Shown here in pieces: positions 51,664-60,351 of a stretch of DNA of 64,000 nt. Where the stretch lies: positions 62,001 through 126,000 of the forward strand of contig NZ_VMSJ01000006.1 in NCBI RefSeq assembly GCF_007713705.1, read 5' to 3'. The position numbers and the translations under genes are program-made. How positions within the stretch are numbered: position 1 is the first letter of the stretch; every line of letters begins with the position of its first letter. The notes under the pieces were generated by a model. The model had not been told where the DNA came from. It did not search any database and saw nothing but the letters and a program-made list of their open reading frames with translations. The stretch is from Salinicoccus cyprini (GTDB taxonomy: Bacteria; Bacillota; Bacilli; Staphylococcales; Salinicoccaceae).

Positions 51664-52695
51664 ATGAAGAAACTATACTTATTGATTACTGTAATGATGA
51701 TTATGATACTTGCAGCATGCAGCAGCACGGAAGAAACTTCCGAAGACACCGCAGCAGGCGCTGAAGAAAAAGAGACAGTGGCTGTAGAGAACAACTTCGC
51801 CATCTCAGGCGAATCGGCAGACGGAGAGGAAACAAGCGAGGAAGTATCAGAAACTGTGGAAGTTCCGGTAAATCCTGAAAAAGTGGCCGTATTCGACTAT
51901 GGTGCGCTTTCTACGATCCACGCATTGGGAGAGGCGGAAAGTGTCGTTGGTCTTCCTAAAGGAGACGGGGGCAGCACACTGCCTGAACAGCTTGAGGAGT
52001 ATAAGGGTGATGCATATGCAAATCTCGGCAGTCTGAAAGATCCGGATTTCGAAAAAATTGCAGAACTGCAACCTGAAATCATCATGATTTCAGGACGTCA
52101 GGCAAATTCCACAATCATCAGTGAGTTTGAAAAAGCAGCCCCGGATGCGCAGGTTCTCTATGTCGCACCTTCAACGGACAACTATTTTGAAGAAGTCAGA
52201 CATTATACCCAGATGCTCGGCAAGATCTACAACAAGTCGGATGAAGCCGAAGCACTGATAGCAGATCTCGACAGTAAAATCGAGGAAGTGAAGCAGAAAG
52301 CTGCCGATTTTGACGAAACACTGCTATTTGTCATGGCAAATGAAGGTGAACTTTCAGCCCACGGACCAGGCGGACGCTACGGTTATCTCTATGATGAGCT
52401 TGGCTTCGCACCGGTAGATGAAGAAATTTCAACGACAAGACACGGACAGGCCATCAGCTATGAATATATCAATGATAGGAACCCAGGCATCATCCTCGCT
52501 CTGGACAGAGGCAGCGCAATCGGCGGACAGTCCGCTTCCAGCAGCGTGCTCGACAACGATGTACTCCAGGATGTGGATGCAATCAAGAACGACAGAGTCG
52601 TCGATCTGGATGCCAAACTCTGGTACCTTGCTTCAGGTGGCGTCGTGACGACAGTCGGTCAGCTTGAAGAGATCGAACAGGCACTTGAGCAGTAG
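51664..52695 (+). CDS. sstD: Siderophore-binding lipoprotein, SstD-like
   Basis: 343 residues. Lipoprotein signal with lipobox ILAAC, an acidic low-complexity linker (residues 20-65, rich in Glu, Thr, Ser), then the two-lobed FepB/BtuF-type binding domain: PEKVAVFDYGALSTIHALG, DFEKIAELQPEIIMISGRQ, and a closing helix LEEIEQALEQ. It captures the ferric siderophore for SstABC. AAGAGGA precedes the ATG. Last gene of the operon; a strong terminator follows. Confidence 0.9.
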   Translation: MKKLYLLITVMMIMILAACSSTEETSEDTAAGAEEKETVAVENNFAISGESADGEETSEEVSETVEVPVNPEKVAVFDYGALSTIHALGEAESVVGLPKGDGGSTLPEQLEEYKGDAYANLGSLKDPDFEKIAELQPEIIMISGRQANSTIISEFEKAAPDAQVLYVAPSTDNYFEEVRHYTQMLGKIYNKSDEAEALIADLDSKIEEVKQKAADFDETLLFVMANEGELSAHGPGGRYGYLYDELGFAPVDEEISTTRHGQAISYEYINDRNPGIILALDRGSAIGGQSASSSVLDNDVLQDVDAIKNDRVVDLDAKLWYLASGGVVTTVGQLEEIEQALEQ

Positions 52696-52704
52696 ACGGA
52701 TATT

Positions 52705-52733
52705 AAAAGGCCCATCACAGTGATGGGCCTTTT
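52705..52733. terminator. Bidirectional terminator between sstD and murB
   Basis: A 13-bp perfect stem (52705-52717 with 52721-52733) with A and T runs on both sides. Confidence 0.9.
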
Positions 52734-52744
52734 TCCTATGCTGT

Positions 52745-53683
52745 CTAGATATGGTTTCCGGAGTTCCTGTACAATGGATCGCCGATGATTCTGACTTCAC
52801 GGTTGAGCTCTACACCAAACTGACGATTTACAGTATTCTGTACGTGTTCAATCAGCGCTTCGTAGTCGCCTGCAGTCCCATGGTCGACATTGACCATGAA
52901 CCCGGCATGTTTCCTTGAGACTTCGACACCGCCGATGCGATATCCCTGCAGTCCCGCTTCCTGGATGAGCTTGCCGGCGAAGTTTCCAGGTGGTCTCTGG
53001 AAGACACTGCCGCACGAAGGGAATTCCAATGGCTGTTTTGTTTCCCTGCGTTCCGTGAGGTCGGCCATACTGCTTTCAATATCGGCAATATCGCCCGGTT
53101 CAAGCTCGAATTTCGCTTCGACCACCACGTAGCCATTCTCCTGGACGATGCTTTTGCGATAGTCCAGCCCAAGATCTGCATTGCTCAATACGATCTTCTT
53201 TCCGGTTTCATCCAGGACGGTGACTTCAAGAAGGCAATCCTTGATCTCTCCACCGTAGGCACCGGCATTCATATACACAGCACCGCCGACACTTCCGGGT
53301 ATGCCGCACGCAAACTCCAGACCGGACAGCGAAAGGTCCCGGGCGTAGTTCGAAACGTCTATGATGGCACGACCGCTGCCTGCAGTGATTATATTGTCCG
53401 ACTCCGACAGGTCATCCAGTTCAAGCAGGTTCAGTACGATGCCACGGATTCCGCCATCACGAATGATGATGTTCGATCCATTACCGAGATATGTCACCGG
53501 TATATCGTTTTCATGGCTATACTCGAGGACACGGGAAGCATCTTCGATATCATGGACGGTAATGTGGATATCGGCAGGCCCGCCGGTACGCGTGTATGTA
53601 TATTTTTTCAATGGTTCATAAAGTTTGATTTCAGAATGGTCCAGCAGAGCTTTCAGGTCTCGTTCAATTTGAGTATGGTTCAC
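52745..53683 (-). CDS. murB: UDP-N-acetylenolpyruvoylglucosamine reductase MurB
   Basis: 312 residues, type II MurB. FAD-dependent step giving UDP-N-acetylmuramate for peptidoglycan. Landmarks: [50 protein letters not shown], the catalytic [18 protein letters not shown] and [13 protein letters not shown] near the end. The frame is open further upstream, but GTG 53683 follows AAAGGA and gives a family-like N-terminus. Single gene. Confidence 0.95.
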   Translation of the reverse strand: MNHTQIERDLKALLDHSEIKLYEPLKKYTYTRTGGPADIHITVHDIEDASRVLEYSHENDIPVTYLGNGSNIIIRDGGIRGIVLNLLELDDLSESDNIITAGSGRAIIDVSNYARDLSLSGLEFACGIPGSVGGAVYMNAGAYGGEIKDCLLEVTVLDETGKKIVLSNADLGLDYRKSIVQENGYVVVEAKFELEPGDIADIESSMADLTERRETKQPLEFPSCGSVFQRPPGNFAGKLIQEAGLQGYRIGGVEVSRKHAGFMVNVDHGTAGDYEALIEHVQNTVNRQFGVELNREVRIIGDPLYRNSGNHI

Positions 53684-53850
53684 TATAATGTTTCCTTTCA
53701 GAAGAAAATGCTTAATACTATTATAAGGGAATGCCCGGGCCATTGCCAATCGAAGTTATGTCCGTTGTGAGGATTTAGGATGTATGCTATATTTTGTTTA
53801 GCAACCCGCGCACCGTGTCTGACTATACTATAGTGAAAGTGTGACTTTCT

Positions 53851-54747
53851 TTGCACAGAAAAATATTGATGAATGGTGTCCTTGTGCTGATGTTCGCGAT
53901 GCTTGGTGCCGGTTGCGGCCCAGGTCTAAAAGAGAACTTCGAGGACTATATGACCAGCATGGAAGACGTTCATGCGCTGGATACTGAATATGAAAATAAA
54001 ATGGGCCAGCTGGATATCGACGGTCTGCCAGAGGAGCTTTCTCCGAGAAATACGGACATCGATCTTGAAAAACTTACGGCAATCAGCGAAGCGCTGGACC
54101 AGGAGATCATGCCGGTGATCGAACAGATGAATGATAAGGTCGGGAATATAGAAGTCACGAATGACCAGCTTGCTGATCTGCATGATACTTATACTGAAAG
54201 CCTGGAAGTGAAGCAGAATTTCGTCCAGGGGCTGAATGACTATGTCGAGACATACGCCTTGTCCGTCAGGTCGAATGAAGAACTCATACAGCTGAGTCAG
54301 GACTTTATGGAAAATCAGGAAGAACGGGATGAAGTGATCGATTCGGCCGGAAGCGGTGAGGAGACTGAAGAGATCGATGCGATCATCTCGCAGATCAATG
54401 AAAATAGTGCGGAGCTGGAAGCAGAATCTGAAATTCTTCAGCTGGATGAATCACAGGTCACCAAGATGGAGCACATAGAAAATGTGCTGCTGCCGCTGAT
54501 CGATGGCCATATCCAGACGTTCAACCAGATGAACCTCGAAACCGACAGTGCTGTCCGTGTACGCAGTCTGACGCTCGAGATGTACTATGGGTTCAGAAAA
54601 TACTACCAGGAACGCAAAAGTTCCATGGAGTACAACAATCGACTCCAGGAACTGCAGCTTCAGAATATACTGCCGCTCAGGGAAACCTATGAGCAGCTGG
54701 ACGAGGACTATAATGCCCAGGTAGAAGAAATAGAGAGCGAACTGTAG
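53851..54747 (+). CDS. YkyA-like putative cell-wall-binding lipoprotein
   Basis: 298 residues. Lipoprotein signal (TTG start, then HRKILMNGVLVLMF and lipobox LGAGC), then an almost wholly helical, Glu/Gln/Asp-rich body with long coiled coils, ending QVEEIESEL. Layout and spacing resemble the YkyA family of Gram-positive lipoproteins, whose function is not known. The ribosome binding site is weak. The stop lies in the loop of a shared terminator. Confidence 0.7.
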   Translation: MHRKILMNGVLVLMFAMLGAGCGPGLKENFEDYMTSMEDVHALDTEYENKMGQLDIDGLPEELSPRNTDIDLEKLTAISEALDQEIMPVIEQMNDKVGNIEVTNDQLADLHDTYTESLEVKQNFVQGLNDYVETYALSVRSNEELIQLSQDFMENQEERDEVIDSAGSGEETEEIDAIISQINENSAELEAESEILQLDESQVTKMEHIENVLLPLIDGHIQTFNQMNLETDSAVRVRSLTLEMYYGFRKYYQERKSSMEYNNRLQELQLQNILPLRETYEQLDEDYNAQVEEIESEL

Positions 54748-54762
54748 GTTCGCTCTCTATTT
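54728..54762. terminator. Bidirectional terminator overlapping both coding ends
   Basis: A stem of 15 pairs (54728-54742 with 54748-54762) and 5-base loop. The plus-strand stop (54745-54747) is in the loop, the minus-strand stop (complement of 54757-54759) in the right arm. Confidence 0.87.
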
Positions 54763-54999
54763 TTCTTTGCGTTCTTTGGACTGTCCAGGATGCATCGGGT
54801 GGTTCGGGTCCTTCTGGATCTTTGATATGAAGATATTTCTGAGAATTACAGTAGTAATCCAGAAAGCAAATACAGCAAGAAGGATAAAAGATACTGCCCT
54901 GTTATTTTCAAAGTCGAGCATGAACAGCAGGACGACAATCAGCAGAGCTGCATTGATCGTATCCAGAAATGTCCATCTCTTAAGTGATCGATTATTCAT
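54757..54999 (-). CDS. Small membrane protein, two spans
   Basis: 80 residues: a basic start (MNNRSLKRW), spans at about 12-30 and 35-55, then a basic, proline-containing tail (DPNHPMHPGQSKERKEK). ATG 54999 is 6 bases from GGAGG; an earlier ATG at 55017 lacks one. Not recognised. Confidence 0.65.
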   Translation of the reverse strand: MNNRSLKRWTFLDTINAALLIVVLLFMLDFENNRAVSFILLAVFAFWITTVILRNIFISKIQKDPNHPMHPGQSKERKEK

Positions 55000-55102
55000 G
55001 TCATGCCTCCAATCCATGTCATTATATCATAATGTAGAACGCGATTTGCTAAAATGAAAAATAAATGATAAGTTATTAACAGTTTAATGAGAAGGTGATG
55101 AA

Positions 55103-55423
55103 ATGCTGACGAAAACAACATCGATTGAATCATTTCAAAAGTTGTTGCAAACGAATAAAGATTTCTTTTTTATGAAACATAGTAGTACATGTCCGATATC
55201 GGCCACTGCCTTCGAAGAATTTCAGAAGTTCCATTATGAAAGGGATATGGATGGCTATTACCTGGTCGTTCAGGACCATCGCAAGCTGTCAAACTATATT
55301 GCTGAGCATTTCGGTGTCAGACATGAATCTCCACAGGCTTTCTACTTCGAGGATGGAAACCTCAAGTGGAACGACTCCCATCAGAATATTACACTCAGTA
55401 ATCTTTCATCAGTTGAGGATTAG
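55103..55423 (+). CDS. ytxJ: Bacilliredoxin-type thiol protein YtxJ (BrxC-like)
   Basis: 106 residues, thioredoxin-like fold with a single cysteine in HSSTCPIS (residue 30). YtxJ/BrxC removes bacillithiol from mixed disulfides formed under oxidative stress. The segment QDHRKLSNYIAEHFGVRHESPQ with the cis-proline region is typical. GAAGGTGATGA lies before the ATG. A single-gene unit with a terminator. Confidence 0.85.
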   Translation: MLTKTTSIESFQKLLQTNKDFFFMKHSSTCPISATAFEEFQKFHYERDMDGYYLVVQDHRKLSNYIAEHFGVRHESPQAFYFEDGNLKWNDSHQNITLSNLSSVED

Positions 55424-55425
55424 AG

Positions 55426-55455
55426 CCAGGGTTGCCAAGCGCAATCCTGGTTTTT
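55426..55455. terminator. Terminator between ytxJ and gdpS
   Basis: A 10-bp stem with one G-T pair (55426-55435 with 55441-55450), 5-base loop and T run. The gdpS stop lies in the T run. Confidence 0.82.
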
Positions 55456-56500
55456 ATATGGGATTGAACATGACACGGTTCTGCCCATACTTCTTTGCTG
55501 CATGAAGCATATCGTCGGCTTCCTTGAAAAGAATTCCTTTCGTATCGGAAGATACGGTCTGATAGGCGATGCCGATGGACACGGTCAGATGGACGGTTTC
55601 CCGGTCGCTGATATGAAAATGCGCCCTTTCCACGCTGTTCCGGACGGCTTCCGCCAGCCTGACGGTCTTATCGAAGGAAAGATCCGGCATGATCATCGAG
55701 AACTCTTCTCCACTGCTTCTGAACAGCATGCCGCCATTCGGCACATAGTTGTTCAGAAGGTGGGCCATCTGTCTGATCAGTGCATCTCCGGATGCATGGC
55801 TGTGCTGTTCATTGATCAGACTGAAATTGTCGATGTCGATGAGCAGGAGGCTGATTGTCCTGCTTGTGCCGAGCATCTCTTCGGTGCTGTTATCAAGCGC
55901 CTTCACATTTCCAAGCTGGGTGAGGAAATCCTTGTATTCCTCCTCCTCGTACCGCTTAAGCAGACCCAGTATCTTATTGATATCCTCATACATCATCATG
56001 GCAAAGAACATCACGATTGTACTTGCCGATATGAATACCGTTACCTGGAAAAGCGTAAGCGGCTGGATGAAAAGATGGATGAGCAGTCCATACAGTGCTG
56101 TAAATAGGATGACTGCTGCGGTCAGTTCCTTCAGCTTCTGAAAATCGAGAAACGGCAGTACCAGCATGATCAGCACATACAGTATGAGAAATACAAGGTA
56201 GGGCTGCCAGTCGAAATTGAAGATCAGGTGATGGAACAGAAAAACGGCTCCAACGGATACGATCATCAGATAGGGGACGCTGTATTTGACGAGAATGAGC
56301 AGTGGGATGAAGTAGAGACTGAAGCCCATCCCTTGGATTTCAATCGGCACCATGAGCAGCAGCACCGACAGGGTGGTCATCAGCAGCGCCTGGAATATGT
56401 CGGAATCAATGGTCCGGCGGTCTTCCAGATACTGAAGGCGGTGGAACAAGTATATGCCGCTGATGGTAATTGATATATTGAGTACAAAATCAATGAGCAT
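55454..56500 (-). CDS. gdpS: GdpS-like membrane GGDEF-domain protein
   Basis: 348 residues: six hydrophobic spans (about 5-175, with NISITISGIYLFHRLQYLED as in staphylococcal GdpS), then a GGDEF domain (190-348) with DFLTQLGNVKALD and LLLIDIDNFSLINEQHSHASGDAL. The active-site motif reads SGEEF (263-267) instead of GGEEF. GdpS is the only GGDEF protein of most staphylococci and acts there without clear c-di-GMP production. ATG 56500 follows AGGAGGAG. It starts 22 bases after the LCP gene and is probably cotranscribed. Confidence 0.88.
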   Translation of the reverse strand: MLIDFVLNISITISGIYLFHRLQYLEDRRTIDSDIFQALLMTTLSVLLLMVPIEIQGMGFSLYFIPLLILVKYSVPYLMIVSVGAVFLFHHLIFNFDWQPYLVFLILYVLIMLVLPFLDFQKLKELTAAVILFTALYGLLIHLFIQPLTLFQVTVFISASTIVMFFAMMMYEDINKILGLLKRYEEEEYKDFLTQLGNVKALDNSTEEMLGTSRTISLLLIDIDNFSLINEQHSHASGDALIRQMAHLLNNYVPNGGMLFRSSGEEFSMIMPDLSFDKTVRLAEAVRNSVERAHFHISDRETVHLTVSIGIAYQTVSSDTKGILFKEADDMLHAAKKYGQNRVMFNPI

Positions 56501-56522
56501 ATACTCTCTCCTCCTGTCCTGA

Positions 56523-57479
56523 CTATTCCAGTTCCAGATTCTGGCGCATTTCATTCCTTACCTGATTGTAGGATTCATCGTTCGGCAGGAAGTACCATAG
56601 GCCGTCATCCAGTCTCTGATCCGTCCCTTCAAGCGTCAGACGTTCGATGTTGCGGGCCGGCTCCTGATAATTCGAGCGCAAGGCGTTCAATTCACCGAAT
56701 GGCACGTCCGTTCTTACATTGTTGGAAAGTACATCAAGAATGGAGTTGAAGTTTGTAATTGTCTGGACACTCAATATTTCCTGGGCAATGCTCTGTGCAA
56801 TAAGCTGCTGTCTCATCTGTCGCCCGGAATCTCCGCCAGCACCTTCGGATTTTCTACTCCTTGAGAATGCGAGCGCCATGTCTCCATCCATTTCATATGT
56901 CTCTCCTGCTGTAAACTGGTAGCCTGACTGCTGGAATGTATCCTGGCTCGTTACAGTGACACCGCCGATGGCATCGATGATGGTTGTAAATCCATCCATG
57001 TTGATGGAAACGAAGTGGTCGATCGGCATATCAAGGAAGTTTTCGACAGTATCCACTGCCATTTCAGGACCGCCATAGGCGTACGCATGGTTGATCTTCT
57101 CGACAGTTCCCCGTCCTGCGATTTCAGTCTGTGTATCGCGCGGAATACTGACAATCTTCCCCTCGTCCGTATTCGGGTTCAGTGTAACAACCATGATTGT
57201 ATCGGAACGCTGTCCCATTCCGCTTTCGTTGCGCAGCTCATCATCATCCGTTCCAAACAGTGCAACGGAAATCGGATCCTGGTTTCTGAAGCTGACTTCC
57301 GTTTCCCTGAGTTCTGAAGTGGAACTGGAGAATTCATCGTCAAACACCTGGTTGGCTGCACCTTTCAATTGGAAGTATACATAGGCGGCGATTCCGGCAA
57401 ATACGATGACTGAAATCAGAATCACTGCAATCAGCACCTTCAGTACTGGGTGCATTCGTCTTTTCTCTGTTCTTTTCAT
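56523..57479 (-). CDS. LytR-CpsA-Psr family glycopolymer ligase
   Basis: 318 residues: a basic N-terminus, one span at about 12-37, and an extracellular LCP domain. Catalytic and lipid-binding segments: VALFGTDDDE, QRSDTIMVVTLNP, VSIPRDTQTEI, EKINHAYAYGG and FSRSRKSEGAGGDSGRQMRQQ. LCP proteins transfer teichoic acid or capsule chains from lipid carrier to peptidoglycan. tarO is divergent next door, supporting a teichoic acid role. Which of the several LCP paralogues it equals cannot be told. gdpS follows. Confidence 0.9.
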   Translation of the reverse strand: MKRTEKRRMHPVLKVLIAVILISVIVFAGIAAYVYFQLKGAANQVFDDEFSSSTSELRETEVSFRNQDPISVALFGTDDDELRNESGMGQRSDTIMVVTLNPNTDEGKIVSIPRDTQTEIAGRGTVEKINHAYAYGGPEMAVDTVENFLDMPIDHFVSINMDGFTTIIDAIGGVTVTSQDTFQQSGYQFTAGETYEMDGDMALAFSRSRKSEGAGGDSGRQMRQQLIAQSIAQEILSVQTITNFNSILDVLSNNVRTDVPFGELNALRSNYQEPARNIERLTLEGTDQRLDDGLWYFLPNDESYNQVRNEMRQNLELE

Positions 57480-57624
57480 TAGTAGATCTCCTTTGGCATA
57501 GTGACATAATTATACAACGAATCGACTATCAATGAAAAATATAAATGTACAAAAATGGGTGGACACACCATAAATAAAGTGGAATGTGATATAGTGGATT
57601 GGAAATATTTAAGACGGTGATGAT

Positions 57625-58677
57625 ATGTATACTCTATTCCTATTGACGGTGTCGTTTCTGATTTCCCTGATTCTGATGCCGATTTTCATATGGGGTAGTC
57701 GGCGATTTGGTTTCGTCGACCACCCAAATAACAGAAAAGTCCATGTAAAACCGATTCCATACATGGGGGGTGTGGCAATACTCATCTCCTTTGCCATAGG
57801 AGTTCTCATATCCCGCCCGATCGAGGCTGAATACAAAGCACTCATCATTGGCGGGATTGTCATTGTCGCAGTCGGCATCGTGGATGATAAATATGACCTG
57901 AAGCCGGGTCTCAAGCTGATCGGACAGATTGCAGCCGGACTTGTACCGGTTGCACATGGCATCGTCATCGACCGGATCACGCCTTTTGGTGTGGAGATCG
58001 AATTCGGCATTCTGGCCATTCCGATTACAGTACTGTGGATTGTCGGCATCATCAACGCCATCAATCTTGTGGATGGGCTTGATGGACTGGCCACGGGTGT
58101 ATCCGTCATTGCACTATCGACCATCGGATTCATCACCATACTGCAGGGCAATATTTTTGTCATGATGATATGCGTCATCCTGATCGGCGCCTGTCTTGGC
58201 TTTCTGGTGTACAACTTCCATCCGGCAAAAATATTCCTCGGAGACAACGGGGCGATGCTGCTCGGCTTCATCATCAGTGTGGTCTCCCTGATGGGTTTCA
58301 AGAACATTACATTGATTTCACTGTTCTTTCCGATCATCATACTGGCGGTGCCGTTCATAGACATGTTCTTTGCAGCATTGAGACGGTATCGGAGCAATGT
58401 GTCACTCGTCAAGGCCGATCGGAGCCATCTCCATCATCGGCTGCAGAACCTCGGCTATACCCATACTGAAAGTGTCGTGCTGATCTATTTCATTGCGGCA
58501 CTGTATTCAGGAGCCAGCATCATTCTCTACCTTTCCACAATTCCGGGAGCGATCATCATCATACTGCTGCTCATCCTCACGACAGAAATCATTGTGGAGG
58601 CGACCAATCTGATCGATACGAATCGGCGCCCGGTGCTGGATTTTGCCAGGCGGCTGTTCCACCGTATTTTCCTATAG
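57625..58677 (+). CDS. tarO: Undecaprenyl-phosphate GlcNAc-1-phosphate transferase TarO/TagO
   Basis: 350 residues, about eleven spans, MraY/WecA family. First committed step of wall teichoic acid synthesis: GlcNAc-1-P is moved onto undecaprenyl phosphate. Motifs: DHPNNRKVHVKPIPYMGG, VDDKYDLKPG, NLVDGLDGLATG, FLGDNGAMLLGF and the HLHHRL loop. GGTGATG precedes the ATG. Its stop codon abuts the yigZ stop with no space and no good hairpin. Confidence 0.94.
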   Translation: MYTLFLLTVSFLISLILMPIFIWGSRRFGFVDHPNNRKVHVKPIPYMGGVAILISFAIGVLISRPIEAEYKALIIGGIVIVAVGIVDDKYDLKPGLKLIGQIAAGLVPVAHGIVIDRITPFGVEIEFGILAIPITVLWIVGIINAINLVDGLDGLATGVSVIALSTIGFITILQGNIFVMMICVILIGACLGFLVYNFHPAKIFLGDNGAMLLGFIISVVSLMGFKNITLISLFFPIIILAVPFIDMFFAALRRYRSNVSLVKADRSHLHHRLQNLGYTHTESVVLIYFIAALYSGASIILYLSTIPGAIIIILLLILTTEIIVEATNLIDTNRRPVLDFARRLFHRIFL

Positions 58678-59310
58678 TTATTCCACGGCACTTTCGGCCC
58701 GGATCATGTCCAATGCTTCCAGGCTGAAAGTGTCTTTTGTGATTTCCTGGACACGTGCCAGAAACTGATCTGCTTCATTCTGCCTGACGTGTACTGTATA
58801 GGTAACCTTGTCCGTATAGGCGGTGTCCTTGATGGTGATGTCCGATCCTTCGAGTTCATGCTCGAAGCGGTTCGTATACGTATAGTCCATGGTGATCCTG
58901 TACGGCAGTACATCGATCTCCACTACTTTGCCCGCCGCGCTGACAGCGTCCGCCGCACTGCCTGAATACGCCCGGATCAGACCGCCTGCACCGAGTTTTA
59001 TACCGCCGAAGTATCGGGTGACCACGACTGTTACGTTATATAGGCCCTCCCTTTTCAGCACTTCGAGAATCGGCACACCTGCGGTTCCGGAAGGTTCACC
59101 ATCATCATCGGCTTTCTGTATCAGCGCACTCTGTGTAATGATGTATGCACTGCAGTTATGGTTGGCGGCTTTATGCTCCTGCTTGATTGAATCGATGAAG
59201 GCCTTTGCCGCAGCCTCCGTCTCCGTACGCGCGATATGGGCGATGAACTTCGATTTGCTGATGACCATTTCGGTGGTTGCATCCACTCTGTTCATATATT
59301 GCTGTTCCAT
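58678..59310 (-). CDS. yigZ: YigZ/IMPACT family protein
   Basis: 210 residues. N-terminal UPF0029/IMPACT domain (KSKFIAHIARTETEAAAKAFI, CSAYII, DDGEPSGTAGVPILEVLK, VTRYFGGIKLGAGGLIRAY) and a C-terminal DUF1949 ferredoxin-like domain. Biochemical role uncertain; eukaryotic IMPACT acts in translation control. Divergent from the DegV gene, an order shared with Bacillus and Staphylococcus. Confidence 0.9.
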   Translation of the reverse strand: MEQQYMNRVDATTEMVISKSKFIAHIARTETEAAAKAFIDSIKQEHKAANHNCSAYIITQSALIQKADDDGEPSGTAGVPILEVLKREGLYNVTVVVTRYFGGIKLGAGGLIRAYSGSAADAVSAAGKVVEIDVLPYRITMDYTYTNRFEHELEGSDITIKDTAYTDKVTYTVHVRQNEADQFLARVQEITKDTFSLEALDMIRAESAVE

Positions 59311-59410
59311 GTATGTTCACCTCTAGAAAATATAGTAACACATGGACGGAATCGATAGGGGTGTAGTAAACTGAATATTGAGTGTGAATGGTGAAATTGG
59401 AGGAAGCAGT

Positions 59411-60283
59411 ATGAAAATTGCGGTAGTAGTGGATTCAACATCCTATCTTCCAGGAAGATTGAAAGAAAAGTACGATATTCGTACCATCCCGCTGAATGTC
59501 ATCATCGGGGAACAGTCATACAAAGAGGATGAAGATATTGACAATGACACCTTTTTCGACAGGATGCGCGAAATGGAGGAGCTGCCGAGAACGAGCCAGC
59601 CATCGATCGGCGACTACATCCTTCTGCTCGAATCCTTGAGGGAGGAAGGCTATACCGATGCCATCAGTGTCCATCTCTCAAGTCAGATCAGTGGTACATA
59701 CCAGAGTGCAATGACAGCAGGACAGAGTGTGGAGGGCATCGAAGTCCACGCAATCGATTCCGAAATCGCATGCTATGTCCAGGGTTTCCTGGCGCTTTAC
59801 GCCGCACAGAATAAAGACCGGATGCCGCTTGATGATCTTCTGGGCCAGCTTGAGGAAATGAAACGGCGCAAGAATACGAATGCATATTTCATAGTGGATA
59901 CGTTGTCGAACCTTCAGAAAGGTGGGCGCCTGACGAATGCACAGGCACTGATCGGCAGTCTGCTCAAAGTGAAGCCTATTCTCGAATTCGAATCAGCCAG
60001 AATCGTACCATTCGAAAAGATACGGACGAAGAAGAAGGCGATGAAACGGGTGGAGGAAGTTTTCGCTGAAGAAATGGCGCTTCATAAAGACAAGCCAGTT
60101 ACAGCTGTGGTCATCCACAGCAACGCTGAAGAAGAGGGCCGGCGATGGATGGACAGTCTGAAACAGCAGTATCCCGGGATCACTTTCAGACTGAGCTACT
60201 TTGGTCCGGTGATTGCGACGCATCTTGGTGAGGGTGCGCTCGGTCTCGGCTACACCACCTATGAGGTGGACACGGAATATTGA
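59411..60283 (+). CDS. fakB1: DegV family fatty acid-binding protein (FakB1-like by position)
   Basis: 290 residues. VVVDSTSYLPGRL at the start, RTSQPSIGDY, HLSSQISGTYQS, AIDSEIACYVQGFLALYAAQ, NLQKGGRLTNAQALIGSLL and LGEGALGLGY are DegV/FakB marks. It binds a fatty acid for FakA. Its place between yigZ and comFA matches FakB1 of S. aureus, which prefers saturated chains; specificity here is inferred only. ATG 59411 is 6 bases from GGAGG; an earlier in-frame start at 59378 lies before that site. Confidence 0.85.
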   Translation: MKIAVVVDSTSYLPGRLKEKYDIRTIPLNVIIGEQSYKEDEDIDNDTFFDRMREMEELPRTSQPSIGDYILLLESLREEGYTDAISVHLSSQISGTYQSAMTAGQSVEGIEVHAIDSEIACYVQGFLALYAAQNKDRMPLDDLLGQLEEMKRRKNTNAYFIVDTLSNLQKGGRLTNAQALIGSLLKVKPILEFESARIVPFEKIRTKKKAMKRVEEVFAEEMALHKDKPVTAVVIHSNAEEEGRRWMDSLKQQYPGITFRLSYFGPVIATHLGEGALGLGYTTYEVDTEY

Positions 60284-60294
60284 ATGACAGGTGG

Positions 60295-60326
60295 AGACGC
60301 AGCTATTTTTGCTGCGTCTTTTTTTA
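60295..60326 (+). terminator. Terminator of the DegV gene
   Basis: A 9-bp stem (60295-60303 with 60311-60319), 7-base loop and seven T residues. Confidence 0.88.
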
Positions 60327-60351
60327 TTATTATTAAGCAGGGAGGCAATTG

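Noticed and set aside
27157-60283. The two DegV genes (27157-28008, 59411-60283) as a recent duplication
   Set aside because: They differ throughout and lie in separate conserved contexts; two or more FakB proteins are normal in this family.
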